Notes: generated by a model not told the origin, from the letters alone. 36,804 nt of DNA from Flavobacterium sp. (GCF_027531705.1 NZ_JAPZSP010000022.1:1-36804), one strand, 5' to 3'. Shown: positions 25,137 to 34,423, counted from the stretch's first letter. A program made the numbers and translations.

Positions 25137-25167
25137 TTTGCAAATAAAGAAAAGTAGCTTATATTTG
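25137..25167 (+). promoter_or_regulatory. Promoter of tRNA-Val (-33 TTTG, -7 TATATTTG)
   Basis: TTTG at 25137-25140, a 19-nt spacer, then TATATTTG at 25160-25167 followed by C, 13 bases before the tRNA 5' end. This is the best-formed promoter in the window. Confidence 0.75.
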
Positions 25168-25179
25168 CACTCGCAATAA

Positions 25180-25254
25180 GGGCGATTAGCTCAGCTGGTT
25201 CAGAGCACCTCGTTTACACCGAGGGGGTCGGGGGTTCGAACCCCTCATCGCCCA
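25180..25254 (+). tRNA. tRNA-Val (anticodon UAC)
   Basis: A 75-nt cloverleaf. Acceptor stem GGGCGAT (25180-25186) pairs with ATCGCCC (25247-25253) and discriminator A is at 25254. The D-arm contains AGCTCAGCTGGTTCAGAGC. The anticodon stem CCTCG/CGAGG (25208-25212 / 25220-25224) encloses TTTACAC with anticodon TAC at 25215-25217. The T-arm GGGGTTCGAACCCC is intact. CCA is not encoded. Confidence 0.96.
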
Positions 25255-25259
25255 CAAGA

Positions 25260-25291
25260 AACTTCAACAGAAATGTTGGAGTTTTTTTTTT
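25260..25291 (+). terminator. Rho-independent terminator after tRNA-Val
   Basis: A 10-bp stem (AACTTCAACA at 25260-25269 with TGTTGGAGTT at 25274-25283, one G-T wobble), GAAA tetraloop, then a run of ten T. Confidence 0.85.
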
Positions 25292-25363
25292 CAAAAGTTA
25301 AAAAACCATTTAGTAAACTAACAATTCAGTAGAATCAAAAAAATCTAATCCATGCTTACTCAT

Positions 25364-25401
25364 AAATAAAAACTCTCCAATTTCTTGAAGAGTTTTTATT
25401 T
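25364..25401 (-). terminator. Rho-independent terminator after murF
   Basis: A perfect 13-bp stem (AAATAAAAACTCT at 25364-25376 with AGAGTTTTTATTT at 25389-25401), 12-nt loop, starting 4 bases past the murF stop on the minus strand. Confidence 0.8.
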
Positions 25402-25405
25402 AATT

Positions 25406-26689
25406 TTAAAGATATTCTAATGTTCTTTCTAAAGCTATTCCTCGTGAACCTTTAATTAAAATGGAATTATTTTTAAGTGGATTCTCTTTCAAAAACATAG
25501 CGAAATCATCAAAAGATTTATAAAATTGAAAGTGCAGATGATCTTCTTTATTTGCATAAAAATCGTTTCCAATAAAAACACATTTGATTTCAGATTCTTT
25601 TTCTAGCATTTTAACTATTGAGAGATGTTCTTGTATGCTTTCTTTACCTAATTCAAACATATCGCCAATTATAACAACTTTATTTTCTTTATCTAATTGA
25701 ATAAAATTTTCTAATGCCACCTTCATACTACTAGGATTTGCATTGTAAGCATCAAGAATAATTTCATTAGAATTTTTTTTAATCAATTGAGACCTATTGT
25801 TTTCAGGAATATAACTCTCTATCGCTTCTTTTATTTGAATATCAGAAACCCCAAAATGTTTTCCAATTGTGATTGCTACATTTATATTATTAGCGTTGTA
25901 CAGCCCAATTAAATTTGATTTAATAATAATGTCATTAAACTCAATTATTACAAAAGGATTGGCTTTTACACTCTTTATAAAGATATCAGCTGATAAGTCC
26001 TGCTGACTAAATGTTATTCTCTTTAAGGTTTTCGTTCTTTCTTCTTGCAACTTATCATCAATATTTACAAATACTGACTTATCAGCCAACTTTAAATACT
26101 GATATAATTCACTTTTACCTTTAATAACCCCTTCAAAACCTCCAAATCCGTCAAGATGAGCTTTACCAAAATTTGTTATATAACCAAAATCTGGCTGAGC
26201 TAAATTACTCAAAAACTCTATTTCCTTTTGATGGTTTGCTCCCATTTCAACAATCCCAATTTCTGTTTCAGAATTGAAAGATAAAAGTGTCAAAGGAACT
26301 CCAATATGATTATTCAGATTTCCAACAGTAGCTTTACTATTATACTTTTTAGAAAGCACAACACTAATTAACTCTTTGGTTGTAGTTTTTCCATTACTAC
26401 CTGTCAACCCTATAATTGGTATTTTTAAATAATTTCTATGAAAATTTGCTAAATCTTGCAAAGTTTCCAAACTATTCTTTACAAGGATTGTTCTTTGATC
26501 TATATAATATCTATTATCATCAATTATAACATAAGAAGCACCTTTATCTAATGCCTCTTTAGAAAAAGTGTTTGCATCAAACTTATCGCCTTTAATTGCA
26601 ACAAAAAACGAATTAGGTTCAATCTTTCTTGTATCAATAGACACAGAAGAACAATTTAAAAACAGTTTGTGAATTTCGTTAGTATTCAT
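25406..26689 (-). CDS. murF: UDP-MurNAc-tripeptide--D-Ala-D-Ala ligase
   Basis: A 427-residue Mur ligase adding D-Ala-D-Ala to the peptidoglycan precursor. The N-terminal substrate domain has SVSIDTRKIEPNSFFVAIKG (16-34). The ATP-binding loop is LTGSNGKTTTKE with K101, followed by TVGNLNNHIGVPLTLL, EMGANHQKEI and NFGKAHLDGFG; ILDAYNANPSSM is in the C-terminal part. The length is slightly short of the 450 typical of proteobacteria but usual here. It lies downstream of gldJ, separated from it by a strong hairpin, so expression is probably partly independent. Confidence 0.94.
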   Translation of the reverse strand: MNTNEIHKLFLNCSSVSIDTRKIEPNSFFVAIKGDKFDANTFSKEALDKGASYVIIDDNRYYIDQRTILVKNSLETLQDLANFHRNYLKIPIIGLTGSNGKTTTKELISVVLSKKYNSKATVGNLNNHIGVPLTLLSFNSETEIGIVEMGANHQKEIEFLSNLAQPDFGYITNFGKAHLDGFGGFEGVIKGKSELYQYLKLADKSVFVNIDDKLQEERTKTLKRITFSQQDLSADIFIKSVKANPFVIIEFNDIIIKSNLIGLYNANNINVAITIGKHFGVSDIQIKEAIESYIPENNRSQLIKKNSNEIILDAYNANPSSMKVALENFIQLDKENKVVIIGDMFELGKESIQEHLSIVKMLEKESEIKCVFIGNDFYANKEDHLHFQFYKSFDDFAMFLKENPLKNNSILIKGSRGIALERTLEYL

Positions 26690-26708
26690 TTTGAAAAAAA
26701 CTTATAAA

Positions 26709-26735
26709 ATAAAAGCCCTAAGATAGGGCTTTTAT
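26709..26735 (-). terminator. Rho-independent terminator between gldJ and murF
   Basis: A perfect 12-bp stem (ATAAAAGCCCTA at 26709-26720 with TAGGGCTTTTAT at 26724-26735) and AGA loop, 20 bases after the gldJ stop on the minus strand. Confidence 0.85.
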
Positions 26736-26755
26736 ATAGTATTAAATCATTTAAA

Positions 26756-28429
26756 TTAATTTCTTGGTCTTTTCTTTTTATCAGATTTTGGACCAACTCT
26801 AGACATTGCACAACGGAAACCAATATAATCTGTTGCCATATCTTGAGGGAAATATCTTCTTTGAGCTGGATCTAACCAATAAGCTCTATCTCTCCAAGAT
26901 CCGCCTTTATAAACTCTTACGTCATCATTAACTAAAGTAGTTCTTTTGCTAGATCTATCATATTTTCTCACCATGTTACCTAAACTATCAGTTGTTACAT
27001 TATGTTTAGGAGAATCATACATTATATGTTTGTCTTTAGTTTTAGCATCATCATCTTCAGAAGATCCAAAATCAAAATATCTAGTAGACTGTTTATCACC
27101 ATCTCTGTAGTTTCTGTTGTCAGACTTATCAAAGTTTTGTCTTAAATAAGTTTCTTTTTCGTCAACAGGAACTCTTGCAATTTCACCAGGGAAAGTTCTT
27201 GCAACAATTTTACCATTAGACAGTGTATCATAAGTTTGAGTTTCAGCAGTAACAATTTCTACTTTACCATCATCACCTATTTTGTTTTTCATGTAAACGT
27301 TACCTCTGTAGTAGTTGAAATCATTTGCCTCGTCATCAACCATTGGTCTGTAAACGTCAGCAACCCATTCTGCAACATTTCCAGCCATATCATACAACCC
27401 AAAATCATTTGGAGGATATGATTTTACAACATTTGTAATATCAGCACCGTCATCGGACCAACCTGCAATTCCACCGTAATCACCTTTAGCTTGTTTGAAA
27501 TTTGCTAATTGGTCACCTTTGAATTGACGTTTTCCTGAACGAGTATATGAACCAGACCAAGGATATTTCTTTTGACCTTTGTAAATATTATATTCTCTTT
27601 GACCAACATCAGCAGCAGCAGCATATTCCCACTCAGATTCTGTTGGAAGTCTGTATTCAGGTAAAATCATACCTGAAGATCTTTTAGCATAAACATTTGT
27701 ACTATCTTTTGCAGATTTAACCATTCCTCTTTTAAGAACGATTTCTTCGTTTCCACCATAAGTTTTAGTTGGAGCAGCAAGATAAGTTTCAGTACTAAAA
27801 GTTGATTCTGCTTTTGTATCAGCAACTTTAGCATCTTTTTTCAAATATTTAGCATCTTCAAGAGTTTTCTCATTTACACGATCCGTTCTCCATTTACTAA
27901 ATTCAACCGCTTGAATCCAGTTAACACCTACTACAGGATAATTAGCATAGGCTGGATGTCTTAAATAGTTATTGGTCATAGTTTCATTATAACCTAATCT
28001 ATTTCTCCATACTAATGTATCTGGCGAAGCACCATCGTATATGTTTTTGTAGTTTTCTTGATCTGGAGGAAATACTCTTTTCAACCACTCAAGATACTCT
28101 AAGTACATAAGATTTGTAACCTCAGTTTCATCCATGTAAAAAGATTGAACGTGTTGCTGATTTGGAGAGTTATTCCAATCATGCATTACATCGTCTTGAA
28201 CTTTTCCCATAGTGAAAGTTCCACCTTCAACCATAACTAATCCTGGACCGGTAGCTTGCTTTTTGAAATTTGAAGCATACTGAAAACCTCCTTTTTTGTC
28301 ATTTATCTTCCATCCTGTGGCACTCGAAGTGTTTTTGGTGTCTTTCCCTTTTCCACAACTAGTCATAAGACCTAACGCTATTACTAATGATAGTAATGAC
28401 TTGACAATCATAATTTTGTTTACTTTCAT
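26756..28429 (-). CDS. gldJ: Gliding motility lipoprotein GldJ
   Basis: 557 residues from the ATG at 28429; the longer reading to 28468 adds an unlikely leader. The N-terminus is a lipoprotein signal with lipobox cysteine C25 (LGLMTSC). The body is a formylglycine-generating-enzyme/sulfatase-modifying-factor fold: MVEGGTFTMGKVQDD, FYMDETEVTN, YPVVGVNWIQAVEFSKWRTDR, YRLPTESEWEYAAA, DMAGNVAEWVADVYRP, VYKGGSWRDRAYWLDPAQRR and YIGFRCAMSR. This matches Flavobacterium GldJ in length and domain. GldJ is an outer-membrane-associated lipoprotein needed for gliding and for stability of the type IX machinery with GldK. It is divergent from porU-porV, as in other flavobacteria. Confidence 0.95.
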   Translation of the reverse strand: MKVNKIMIVKSLLSLVIALGLMTSCGKGKDTKNTSSATGWKINDKKGGFQYASNFKKQATGPGLVMVEGGTFTMGKVQDDVMHDWNNSPNQQHVQSFYMDETEVTNLMYLEYLEWLKRVFPPDQENYKNIYDGASPDTLVWRNRLGYNETMTNNYLRHPAYANYPVVGVNWIQAVEFSKWRTDRVNEKTLEDAKYLKKDAKVADTKAESTFSTETYLAAPTKTYGGNEEIVLKRGMVKSAKDSTNVYAKRSSGMILPEYRLPTESEWEYAAAADVGQREYNIYKGQKKYPWSGSYTRSGKRQFKGDQLANFKQAKGDYGGIAGWSDDGADITNVVKSYPPNDFGLYDMAGNVAEWVADVYRPMVDDEANDFNYYRGNVYMKNKIGDDGKVEIVTAETQTYDTLSNGKIVARTFPGEIARVPVDEKETYLRQNFDKSDNRNYRDGDKQSTRYFDFGSSEDDDAKTKDKHIMYDSPKHNVTTDSLGNMVRKYDRSSKRTTLVNDDVRVYKGGSWRDRAYWLDPAQRRYFPQDMATDYIGFRCAMSRVGPKSDKKKRPRN

Positions 28430-28639
28430 ACTTTTAGTAGGTAATAAATTTTGGGCGCAAGTTAACAATTAACATTTAATTTGCAACACCTTTTTATAAA
28501 AAATTGCATTTAATCGATAAAATAATGCTTACATCGAATATAAGTAACGTAAAAATTGTTCAAATATTATATTATTGAATTAAAAAAATTATTTTTACAT
28601 GCTAAATACTATTCTTTGAAAAAAATCGTTTCTACTTCG

Positions 28640-31600
28640 ATGAAAAATACTTTTTTACTATTTATTCTATTCCAATTTACTTTTTCTTTTGCTCAAAAGA
28701 AAGAGACTGTTATTATTAATTGGAGTAACAAAACCGAGTATATGGTTGGTGAAACCAAAATGGCAATTCCTCAATTTGATGTTAGAAATTTTGTTTTTGA
28801 TAGCTACACTAAAGAATTATTATTTGCTCTTAAAATTCCTTTAGAAAAACCTGCTGATGAAAATTCGTTACAAATCTCAAATGTTTTTTATGAAATTGTT
28901 TCAGAAGCAAGTCTAGGTGATTTACCCATTTCTAAACTTCCTTCGAAACTAGAAGCAAGCATTAGCAGCAATTATGTGAGAAACAAAATAGTTGCAAGAT
29001 TACAAGTTTCACCTATTATTAAGGAAGGCTCAATATATAAAAGAGTGAAATCTTTTGATTATAGCTTTAGACAAAGTTCAAATTCAACGAGCAGAAGATT
29101 TGGTATGAATCCAACAAATTCTGTATTAGAAACAGGAGATTGGTATCGTTTTTATATCCAAAAATCTGGTGTTTACTTAGTCACTAAAAGTTTTTTAAGA
29201 AGTTTAGGAATGAATGTTGACAATATTGATCCAAAAAAATTAAAAGTATACGGAAACGGAGGAAGAATGCTACCATTACCAAACAATACCTTCTACCCTG
29301 ACGATTTAACAGAAAATGCAATACAAGTTATTGGAGAAGAAGATGGTGTATTTAATGATTCTGATGGAATTTTGTTTTATGGAGAAGGGACTGATAATTG
29401 GAACTCAGAAAGTGAAACTAATGTAAATCTATATTCTGACAACTCCTATTATTATATAACAACAGATGGAGCGGATGGAAAAAGAATCCCAGAGGCTTCT
29501 CAACCAATAGAAAATAGCAACCTAACTATAACTGATTTTGACAATACTTTATTTCACGAGATTGATGAAGTTAATATTGCTAAAGTTGGAAGAACTTGGT
29601 TTGGAGAAGACTTTGACACAAAAAATGTTCAAGATTTTAATTTTTCTTTACCCAATATTGTTCCCTCATCAACAATTAGTTTAACAACTCTTTTTGCAGT
29701 AAAGTCAACAAGTAGTTGTTCTTTTAAATTTGAAGCAAACAACCAAACTCTTTTTACAAAATCATTCTTAGCTGGAGACGGTAAGTTACCCAGCCCTTCT
29801 TTTCATTCTGAAACAATTCCTTCTACAGAAAGTTTAAATATCAAATTGACTTTTAATAACAATGGTGTTCCAACAGCAAACGGTTATTTAAATTATATCA
29901 ATTTAAAATTTAAAAGTCAACTAAAAGGATATGGAAAACAATTTAGATTTCAAAATAATGCAACTTCCAATAATTTTGTAAAAGAATATCAAATTTCTAA
30001 TGCAAACGGAATCGCACAAGTTTGGGATATCACAGACATATATAATGTATCCAAATACACCAATAATGCACAATCCGCTTTTTCATTTAAATCAAATGCA
30101 ACAGATGTCAGGAAATTTATTGCAGTTGTCGGAAATGATTTATACTCACCACTAAAGGAAAGTCAGCCTAAAGTTTCTAATCAAAATCTGAAAGGAACCA
30201 TTTTCAAAAATGCTCAAGGCAACCTTCAAGATATTGATTATTTAATCATTACACCTTCTATCTTTTACAATCAAGCTGAAAAATTAGCAAATTTTCACCG
30301 AAATTATTCACTTTTAAATGTAAAAGTAGTAACCGTTGAAAGTATCTATCCCGAATTTTCATCTGGAAAACAAGATGTTACTGCAATTCGTAACTTTATA
30401 AGATACGTCTACAACAATGCTTCAACAGTAGATAAAGCGGTAAGGTATGTAAACCTATTTGGAGATGCATCTTATGATTTTAAAAACAAAACAGCAAACA
30501 ACACCAATTTTGTTCCTATTTACCATGCGAAAAACTTTACTTCTATAAGTGAATCTTCTTTTGCTACTGATGATTTTTATGGCATAATGAATGTAAATGG
30601 TGGAAACCTTGATATTAGAAATGATGATTTAGATATTGCTGTTGGCAGAATGATAGCCAACTCTGCACAACAAGCAGATGAATTAGTAAATAAAGTTTTA
30701 GAGTATCATGACTTTAAATCTTATGGAAACTGGAGAAATAATTTTGTAGTTATTGCTGATGATGCTGACATACCTGGCGATTTTGGAGACAAAACATTGC
30801 AAGTAGAGCAAAACCAATTAGCCGATGTTATTATATCTGAAAAACCATTTATGAATGTAAAAAAAATACTCCTTGACTCCTATGCTCAAGAAACTTCTGC
30901 CGGAGGTGAAAGATACCCGCAAGCAAGAAAAGACATCTATAATGCTTTTGAAAATGGAGCGTTGGTTTTTAATTATCTTGGACATGGTGGTGAAGACGGT
31001 TTATCTCAGGAGAGAATATGGGAAAAAGCAGACGGCCAAAATTTAAGCAACCGTTTTAAATACCCATTATTCATAACGATAACCTGTGACTTTTCAAGAT
31101 TTGATAATCCCTCAAGACCAACAGGTGGTGAATACACTTATTGGAATCCAAAAGGAGGAGCAATAGCAATGCTAACAACCGTTAGAGAAATTGGCAAAAC
31201 TACTGGTGAAGATTTCAACAAAGACATAAGCAAATACGTTTTTGCTTACGACACCAATGATTATGTTTCTGTTGCTGAAGCATTACGATTGGCAAAAAAT
31301 GACTATAGTGGTGGAGTGAAAATTGTAGCATGTCTTGGCGATCCAGCTTTAATGCTTGCTATGCCTAAACCTCAGATTAAATTAACTAAGGTTAACGACG
31401 TTCCTGTCACGCAAACAATTGACGATTTCAAAGCACTCTCATATATGAAAATTAATGGTGAAGTTGCCGATCAAAACGGCACTCTTTTATCTACATACAA
31501 CGGAGAAGTCGCCATTCAAATTTATGACAAAGAAATTGTAAGAACGACCTTAAACAATGATTCCAATGATTCATCATTAAATTTCAATGTATTAGGTGAA

Positions 31601-32452
31601 ACAATTTTTAGAGGAAATGCAACAGTTGTAAATGGAAATTTTGAGTTTGGATTTGTTGTTCCTAGAGATATTACAATAGCTGTAGGAAATGGCAAAATGA
31701 GTTTTTATGCAAAAAGGAATAACATTTTACTAGACAAAACAGGTTATGACACCACCATAAAAGTTGGCGGTGTAAATTTAAACGCTCCTGCTGATAATAC
31801 AGCTCCAACAGTAAAATTATACATGAATGACAAAACATTTATTTCTGGAGGAATCACCAATGAATCACCAATCTTTTTAGCTTTTCTTGAAGACGAAAAC
31901 GGAATTAATACAGCAAGTGGAATAGGTCACGACATCATTGCGATTTTAGATGGTGACGAAACAAATCCAATTAAGTTAAATGATTATTACGAAACTGAAT
32001 TAGATAATTACAAGTCAGGAAAATTAAAATATCCTTTTCGAAATCTTGCATTAGGCTTACATACAATCACTTTCAAAGCTTGGGATGTTTATAATAATCC
32101 AATTTCTGCAGAAATTCAATTTATTGTTGTTGGTGACAATTCAGTAACACTTACTAATGTTTTGAATTATCCAAATCCTTTCGTAAACTACACACAATTT
32201 TGGTTTACACACAACAAACCCTTCGAACCTCTAGATGTTCAAGTCCAAGTTATGACTATAACTGGAAAAGTTATTTGGACCAAAAATCAAGTTGTTACAA
32301 CTGATGGTTTCTTGTCTAAAGAAATTTCATGGGACGGAAAGGACGACTTTGGTGACAAGATTGGCAAAGGTGTTTACATCTACAAACTGACTGTCAAATC
32401 AACTATTTCAAATTCTAAAACAGAAAAATTTGAGAAACTTGTAATCCTTTAA
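28640..32452 (+). CDS. porU: Type IX secretion sortase PorU (C25-type peptidase)
   Basis: 1270 residues from the ATG at 28640, which begins a good signal peptide (MKNTFLLFILFQFTFSFAQ); the extension to 28556 is rejected. The central gingipain-like C25 peptidase domain runs from about DYLIITPSIFYNQAEKLANF to the Cys/His dyad: H782 in NYLGHGGEDGLSQE and C816 in FITITCDFSRFDNPS, both conserved. The C-terminal ~100 residues (LNYPNPFVNYTQFWFTH to KGVYIYKLTV) are a CTD-like/FlgD-Ig-like domain. PorU removes the C-terminal sorting signal of type IX cargo on the cell surface and attaches the cargo to lipopolysaccharide in characterised systems. It is followed by porV after 36 bases. Confidence 0.95.
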   Translation: MKNTFLLFILFQFTFSFAQKKETVIINWSNKTEYMVGETKMAIPQFDVRNFVFDSYTKELLFALKIPLEKPADENSLQISNVFYEIVSEASLGDLPISKLPSKLEASISSNYVRNKIVARLQVSPIIKEGSIYKRVKSFDYSFRQSSNSTSRRFGMNPTNSVLETGDWYRFYIQKSGVYLVTKSFLRSLGMNVDNIDPKKLKVYGNGGRMLPLPNNTFYPDDLTENAIQVIGEEDGVFNDSDGILFYGEGTDNWNSESETNVNLYSDNSYYYITTDGADGKRIPEASQPIENSNLTITDFDNTLFHEIDEVNIAKVGRTWFGEDFDTKNVQDFNFSLPNIVPSSTISLTTLFAVKSTSSCSFKFEANNQTLFTKSFLAGDGKLPSPSFHSETIPSTESLNIKLTFNNNGVPTANGYLNYINLKFKSQLKGYGKQFRFQNNATSNNFVKEYQISNANGIAQVWDITDIYNVSKYTNNAQSAFSFKSNATDVRKFIAVVGNDLYSPLKESQPKVSNQNLKGTIFKNAQGNLQDIDYLIITPSIFYNQAEKLANFHRNYSLLNVKVVTVESIYPEFSSGKQDVTAIRNFIRYVYNNASTVDKAVRYVNLFGDASYDFKNKTANNTNFVPIYHAKNFTSISESSFATDDFYGIMNVNGGNLDIRNDDLDIAVGRMIANSAQQADELVNKVLEYHDFKSYGNWRNNFVVIADDADIPGDFGDKTLQVEQNQLADVIISEKPFMNVKKILLDSYAQETSAGGERYPQARKDIYNAFENGALVFNYLGHGGEDGLSQERIWEKADGQNLSNRFKYPLFITITCDFSRFDNPSRPTGGEYTYWNPKGGAIAMLTTVREIGKTTGEDFNKDISKYVFAYDTNDYVSVAEALRLAKNDYSGGVKIVACLGDPALMLAMPKPQIKLTKVNDVPVTQTIDDFKALSYMKINGEVADQNGTLLSTYNGEVAIQIYDKEIVRTTLNNDSNDSSLNFNVLGETIFRGNATVVNGNFEFGFVVPRDITIAVGNGKMSFYAKRNNILLDKTGYDTTIKVGGVNLNAPADNTAPTVKLYMNDKTFISGGITNESPIFLAFLEDENGINTASGIGHDIIAILDGDETNPIKLNDYYETELDNYKSGKLKYPFRNLALGLHTITFKAWDVYNNPISAEIQFIVVGDNSVTLTNVLNYPNPFVNYTQFWFTHNKPFEPLDVQVQVMTITGKVIWTKNQVVTTDGFLSKEISWDGKDDFGDKIGKGVYIYKLTVKSTISNSKTEKFEKLVIL

Positions 32453-32468
32453 TAAAATACTATATTTG
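32439..32468 (+). promoter_or_regulatory. Promoter of porV (-33 TTG, -7 TATATTTG)
   Basis: TTG at 32439-32441 lies in the last codons of porU; a 19-nt spacer leads to TATATTTG at 32461-32468, 20 bases before the porV ATG. porV can thus be transcribed without porU, fitting its role as an abundant shuttle protein. Confidence 0.65.
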
Positions 32469-32488
32469 TAATCATTTAAAAATATAAA

Positions 32489-33700
32489 ATGAAGAAGATT
32501 TTAATACTATTCGTTAGCTCGTTATTTACACAACAAATTATAGCTCAAGAAACTCCCACAAGGGTTATCACCACTGGAGTTCCTTTTTTATTAATTGCTG
32601 CAGATGCTCGTTCTGCTGGTTTGGGCGACCAAGGTGTAGCTACTTCTACAGATGCGTTTTCACAACAATACAATCCAGCTAAATATGCGTTTTCGCTAGA
32701 TAAACAAGGATTTTCAATAAGTTATACACCTTATTTATCTGAATTGGTTAATGATATTTCATTAGGTCAAGTAAATTATTTTAATAGATTAAACGAACAA
32801 AGCGCTTTTTCAGCTAGTATACGTTACTTTAGCTTAGGTGAAATTCAATTAACTGACGATATTGGCACAGCATTAACGGTTGTTAAACCAGGCGAATTTG
32901 CAATTGACGGTGCTTATGCTTTAAAATTAAGTGAAAGGTTTTCAATGTCTGTTGGAGGTCGTTTTATTAGTTCTAATTTAAGATTAGCATCTGCTGGACA
33001 AAGTAACGCTGCTGCCAATTCATTTGCCGTAGATGTAGCTGGCTTTTATCAATCAGAAGAAATTGCCTATAACGATTTTAATGGACGTTGGAGAGCTGGA
33101 TTTAATTTTCAGAATTTAGGACCAAAAATTAGCTATGATGAAGAACAAAGTGATTTAAACGCAAACTTCTTACCGTCCTTGTTAAGATTGGGTGCTGGCT
33201 TTGATTTTATTTTAGATGATTATAATAAAGTATCATTAAATACAGAGGTAACTAAGTTATTAGTACCAACTCCACAAATCGCTCAACCAGCTTTTGATGA
33301 AAATGGAGATGGCGATTTTGATGATCCAAATGATATAACACAAAGTGAACAAAATTCTATAACAAGAGAAAATTACAACACTATTGGTTGGTCATCAGGG
33401 ATTTTCAAATCATTTAATGATGCTCCTGATGGTTTCTCTGAAGAACTAAAAGAGATTACTTACTCAGTTGGAACTGAATATTTGTATCAAGATTCTTTTG
33501 CAATGCGACTTGGTTATTTCCATGAAAGTCCAGTTAAAGGAGCAAGACAATTCTTTTCTCTAGGAGCAGGTTTCAAATACAGCGCAATAAAAGTAGATGT
33601 TTCCTATTTATTCTCAGCTTCTAAAGTTAAAAACCCATTAGAAAATACGCTTCGATTCTCATTGAGCTTTGCTTTTGGAGACAAATATGATGAATATTAA
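32489..33700 (+). CDS. porV: Type IX secretion outer-membrane protein PorV (LptO)
   Basis: 403 residues with a signal peptide (MKKILILFVSSLFTQQIIAQ) and a FadL-like beta-barrel pattern of alternating hydrophobic strands. Diagnostic features are the N-terminal ITTGVPFLLIAADARSAGLG and the C-terminal strands ending in TLRFSLSFAFGDKYDEY. PorV (LptO) carries type IX cargo from the translocon to the PorU/PorZ attachment complex and is required for most type A CTD proteins. The adjacent porU and the two type A cargo candidates elsewhere in the window are consistent with this role. Confidence 0.95.
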   Translation: MKKILILFVSSLFTQQIIAQETPTRVITTGVPFLLIAADARSAGLGDQGVATSTDAFSQQYNPAKYAFSLDKQGFSISYTPYLSELVNDISLGQVNYFNRLNEQSAFSASIRYFSLGEIQLTDDIGTALTVVKPGEFAIDGAYALKLSERFSMSVGGRFISSNLRLASAGQSNAAANSFAVDVAGFYQSEEIAYNDFNGRWRAGFNFQNLGPKISYDEEQSDLNANFLPSLLRLGAGFDFILDDYNKVSLNTEVTKLLVPTPQIAQPAFDENGDGDFDDPNDITQSEQNSITRENYNTIGWSSGIFKSFNDAPDGFSEELKEITYSVGTEYLYQDSFAMRLGYFHESPVKGARQFFSLGAGFKYSAIKVDVSYLFSASKVKNPLENTLRFSLSFAFGDKYDEY

Positions 33701-33720
33701 AAAATAATAAATTAAATAAC

Positions 33721-33755
33721 AATCCAAATTTCTAATTGAAGTTTGGATTTTTTTT
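33721..33755 (+). terminator. Rho-independent terminator after porV
   Basis: A 12-bp stem (AATCCAAATTTC at 33721-33732 with GAAGTTTGGATT at 33738-33749, one T-G wobble), 5-nt loop, then a T-run. It lies 20 bases after the porV stop and 12 bases before the cdd start, so cdd is either read through or uses an unseen promoter. Confidence 0.8.
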
Positions 33756-33767
33756 CCTCTATATATA

Positions 33768-34250
33768 ATGAAAGAAATAAACATTAACACCACAATTTCA
33801 ATTTTCAACGGGATCAATGAATTGTCTAGCGAGATTCAAACATTAATGAATCAAGCCATAGAAACTAGAAAAAATGCTTACGCACCTTATTCTAAATTTA
33901 GAGTTGGAGCAGCAATATTGTTAGATAATGGTAAAATAGTTTTAGGTTCAAATCAAGAAAATGCGGCATATCCTTCTGGTTTATGTGCCGAACGAGTAGC
34001 GATTTTTCAAGCTGGAGCAATTTATCCAAATGCTAAAATTGTAAAATTAGCAATTACTGCAGCATCGGATACTAATCCTACCTTATCACCGATTCCACCA
34101 TGTGGCGCATGTCGACAATCAATTGCTGAATATGAATTTAAACAAGACACTCCAATTGAAATCTATTTTATGGGTGAATCTGGCGAAGTTTATAAGTCAA
34201 ATTCTATAAATAATTTATTGCCGCTTTCGTTTGACAAAACATCCTTGTAA
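33768..34250 (+). CDS. cdd: Cytidine deaminase
   Basis: A 160-residue cytidine/deoxycytidine deaminase of pyrimidine salvage. The substrate loop APYSKFRVGAAIL (39-51), zinc ligand C73 with catalytic E75 in GLCAERVAIF, and zinc ligands C112 and C115 in PPCGACRQS are all present. It is of the homotetrameric type, with an N-terminal extension of about 25 residues compared with the ~130-residue minimal enzyme. It sits downstream of the porV terminator. Confidence 0.94.
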   Translation: MKEININTTISIFNGINELSSEIQTLMNQAIETRKNAYAPYSKFRVGAAILLDNGKIVLGSNQENAAYPSGLCAERVAIFQAGAIYPNAKIVKLAITAASDTNPTLSPIPPCGACRQSIAEYEFKQDTPIEIYFMGESGEVYKSNSINNLLPLSFDKTSL

Positions 34251-34342
34251 GCTATAACGATATAGTTGATATTTAAGAATAAACAGTTATTAAAAAATGC
34301 TATTTTAATTCTGAATTATTTTTACTTCTACTATCAATATCT

Positions 34343-34350
34343 TACTTTTG
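34343..34350 (+). promoter_or_regulatory. -7 box of the pdhA-pdhC operon
   Basis: TACTTTTG followed by CA, an exact TAnnTTTG match about 75 bases before the pdhA ATG. No -33 TTG is at standard distance. The leader carries paired repeats (34352-34380). Confidence 0.5.
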
Positions 34351-34351
34351 C

Positions 34352-34380
34352 AATTCGCAAATTTGATAATTCGCAATTTG
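34352..34380. repeat. Paired direct repeat in pdhA leader
   Basis: AATTCGCAAATTTG (34352-34365) and AATTCGCAATTTG (34368-34380) differ by one A and start 16 bases apart, immediately after the -7 box and so across the expected transcription start. A binding site for a pyruvate- or carbon-responsive regulator is possible; this is inference from position. Confidence 0.55.
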
Positions 34381-34423
34381 TGATACGATTACAATACATT
34401 TAATCAACGTAATTCATTAAAAA

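Noticed and set aside
25180..25254. tRNA-Val as an integration site for a mobile element
   Set aside because: No integrase gene and no second copy of the tRNA 3' end was found nearby; both flanks are housekeeping genes.
28556..28639. 28-residue N-terminal extension of PorU
   Set aside because: The extension is Lys/Tyr-rich and would bury the signal peptide that starts at the ATG at 28640.
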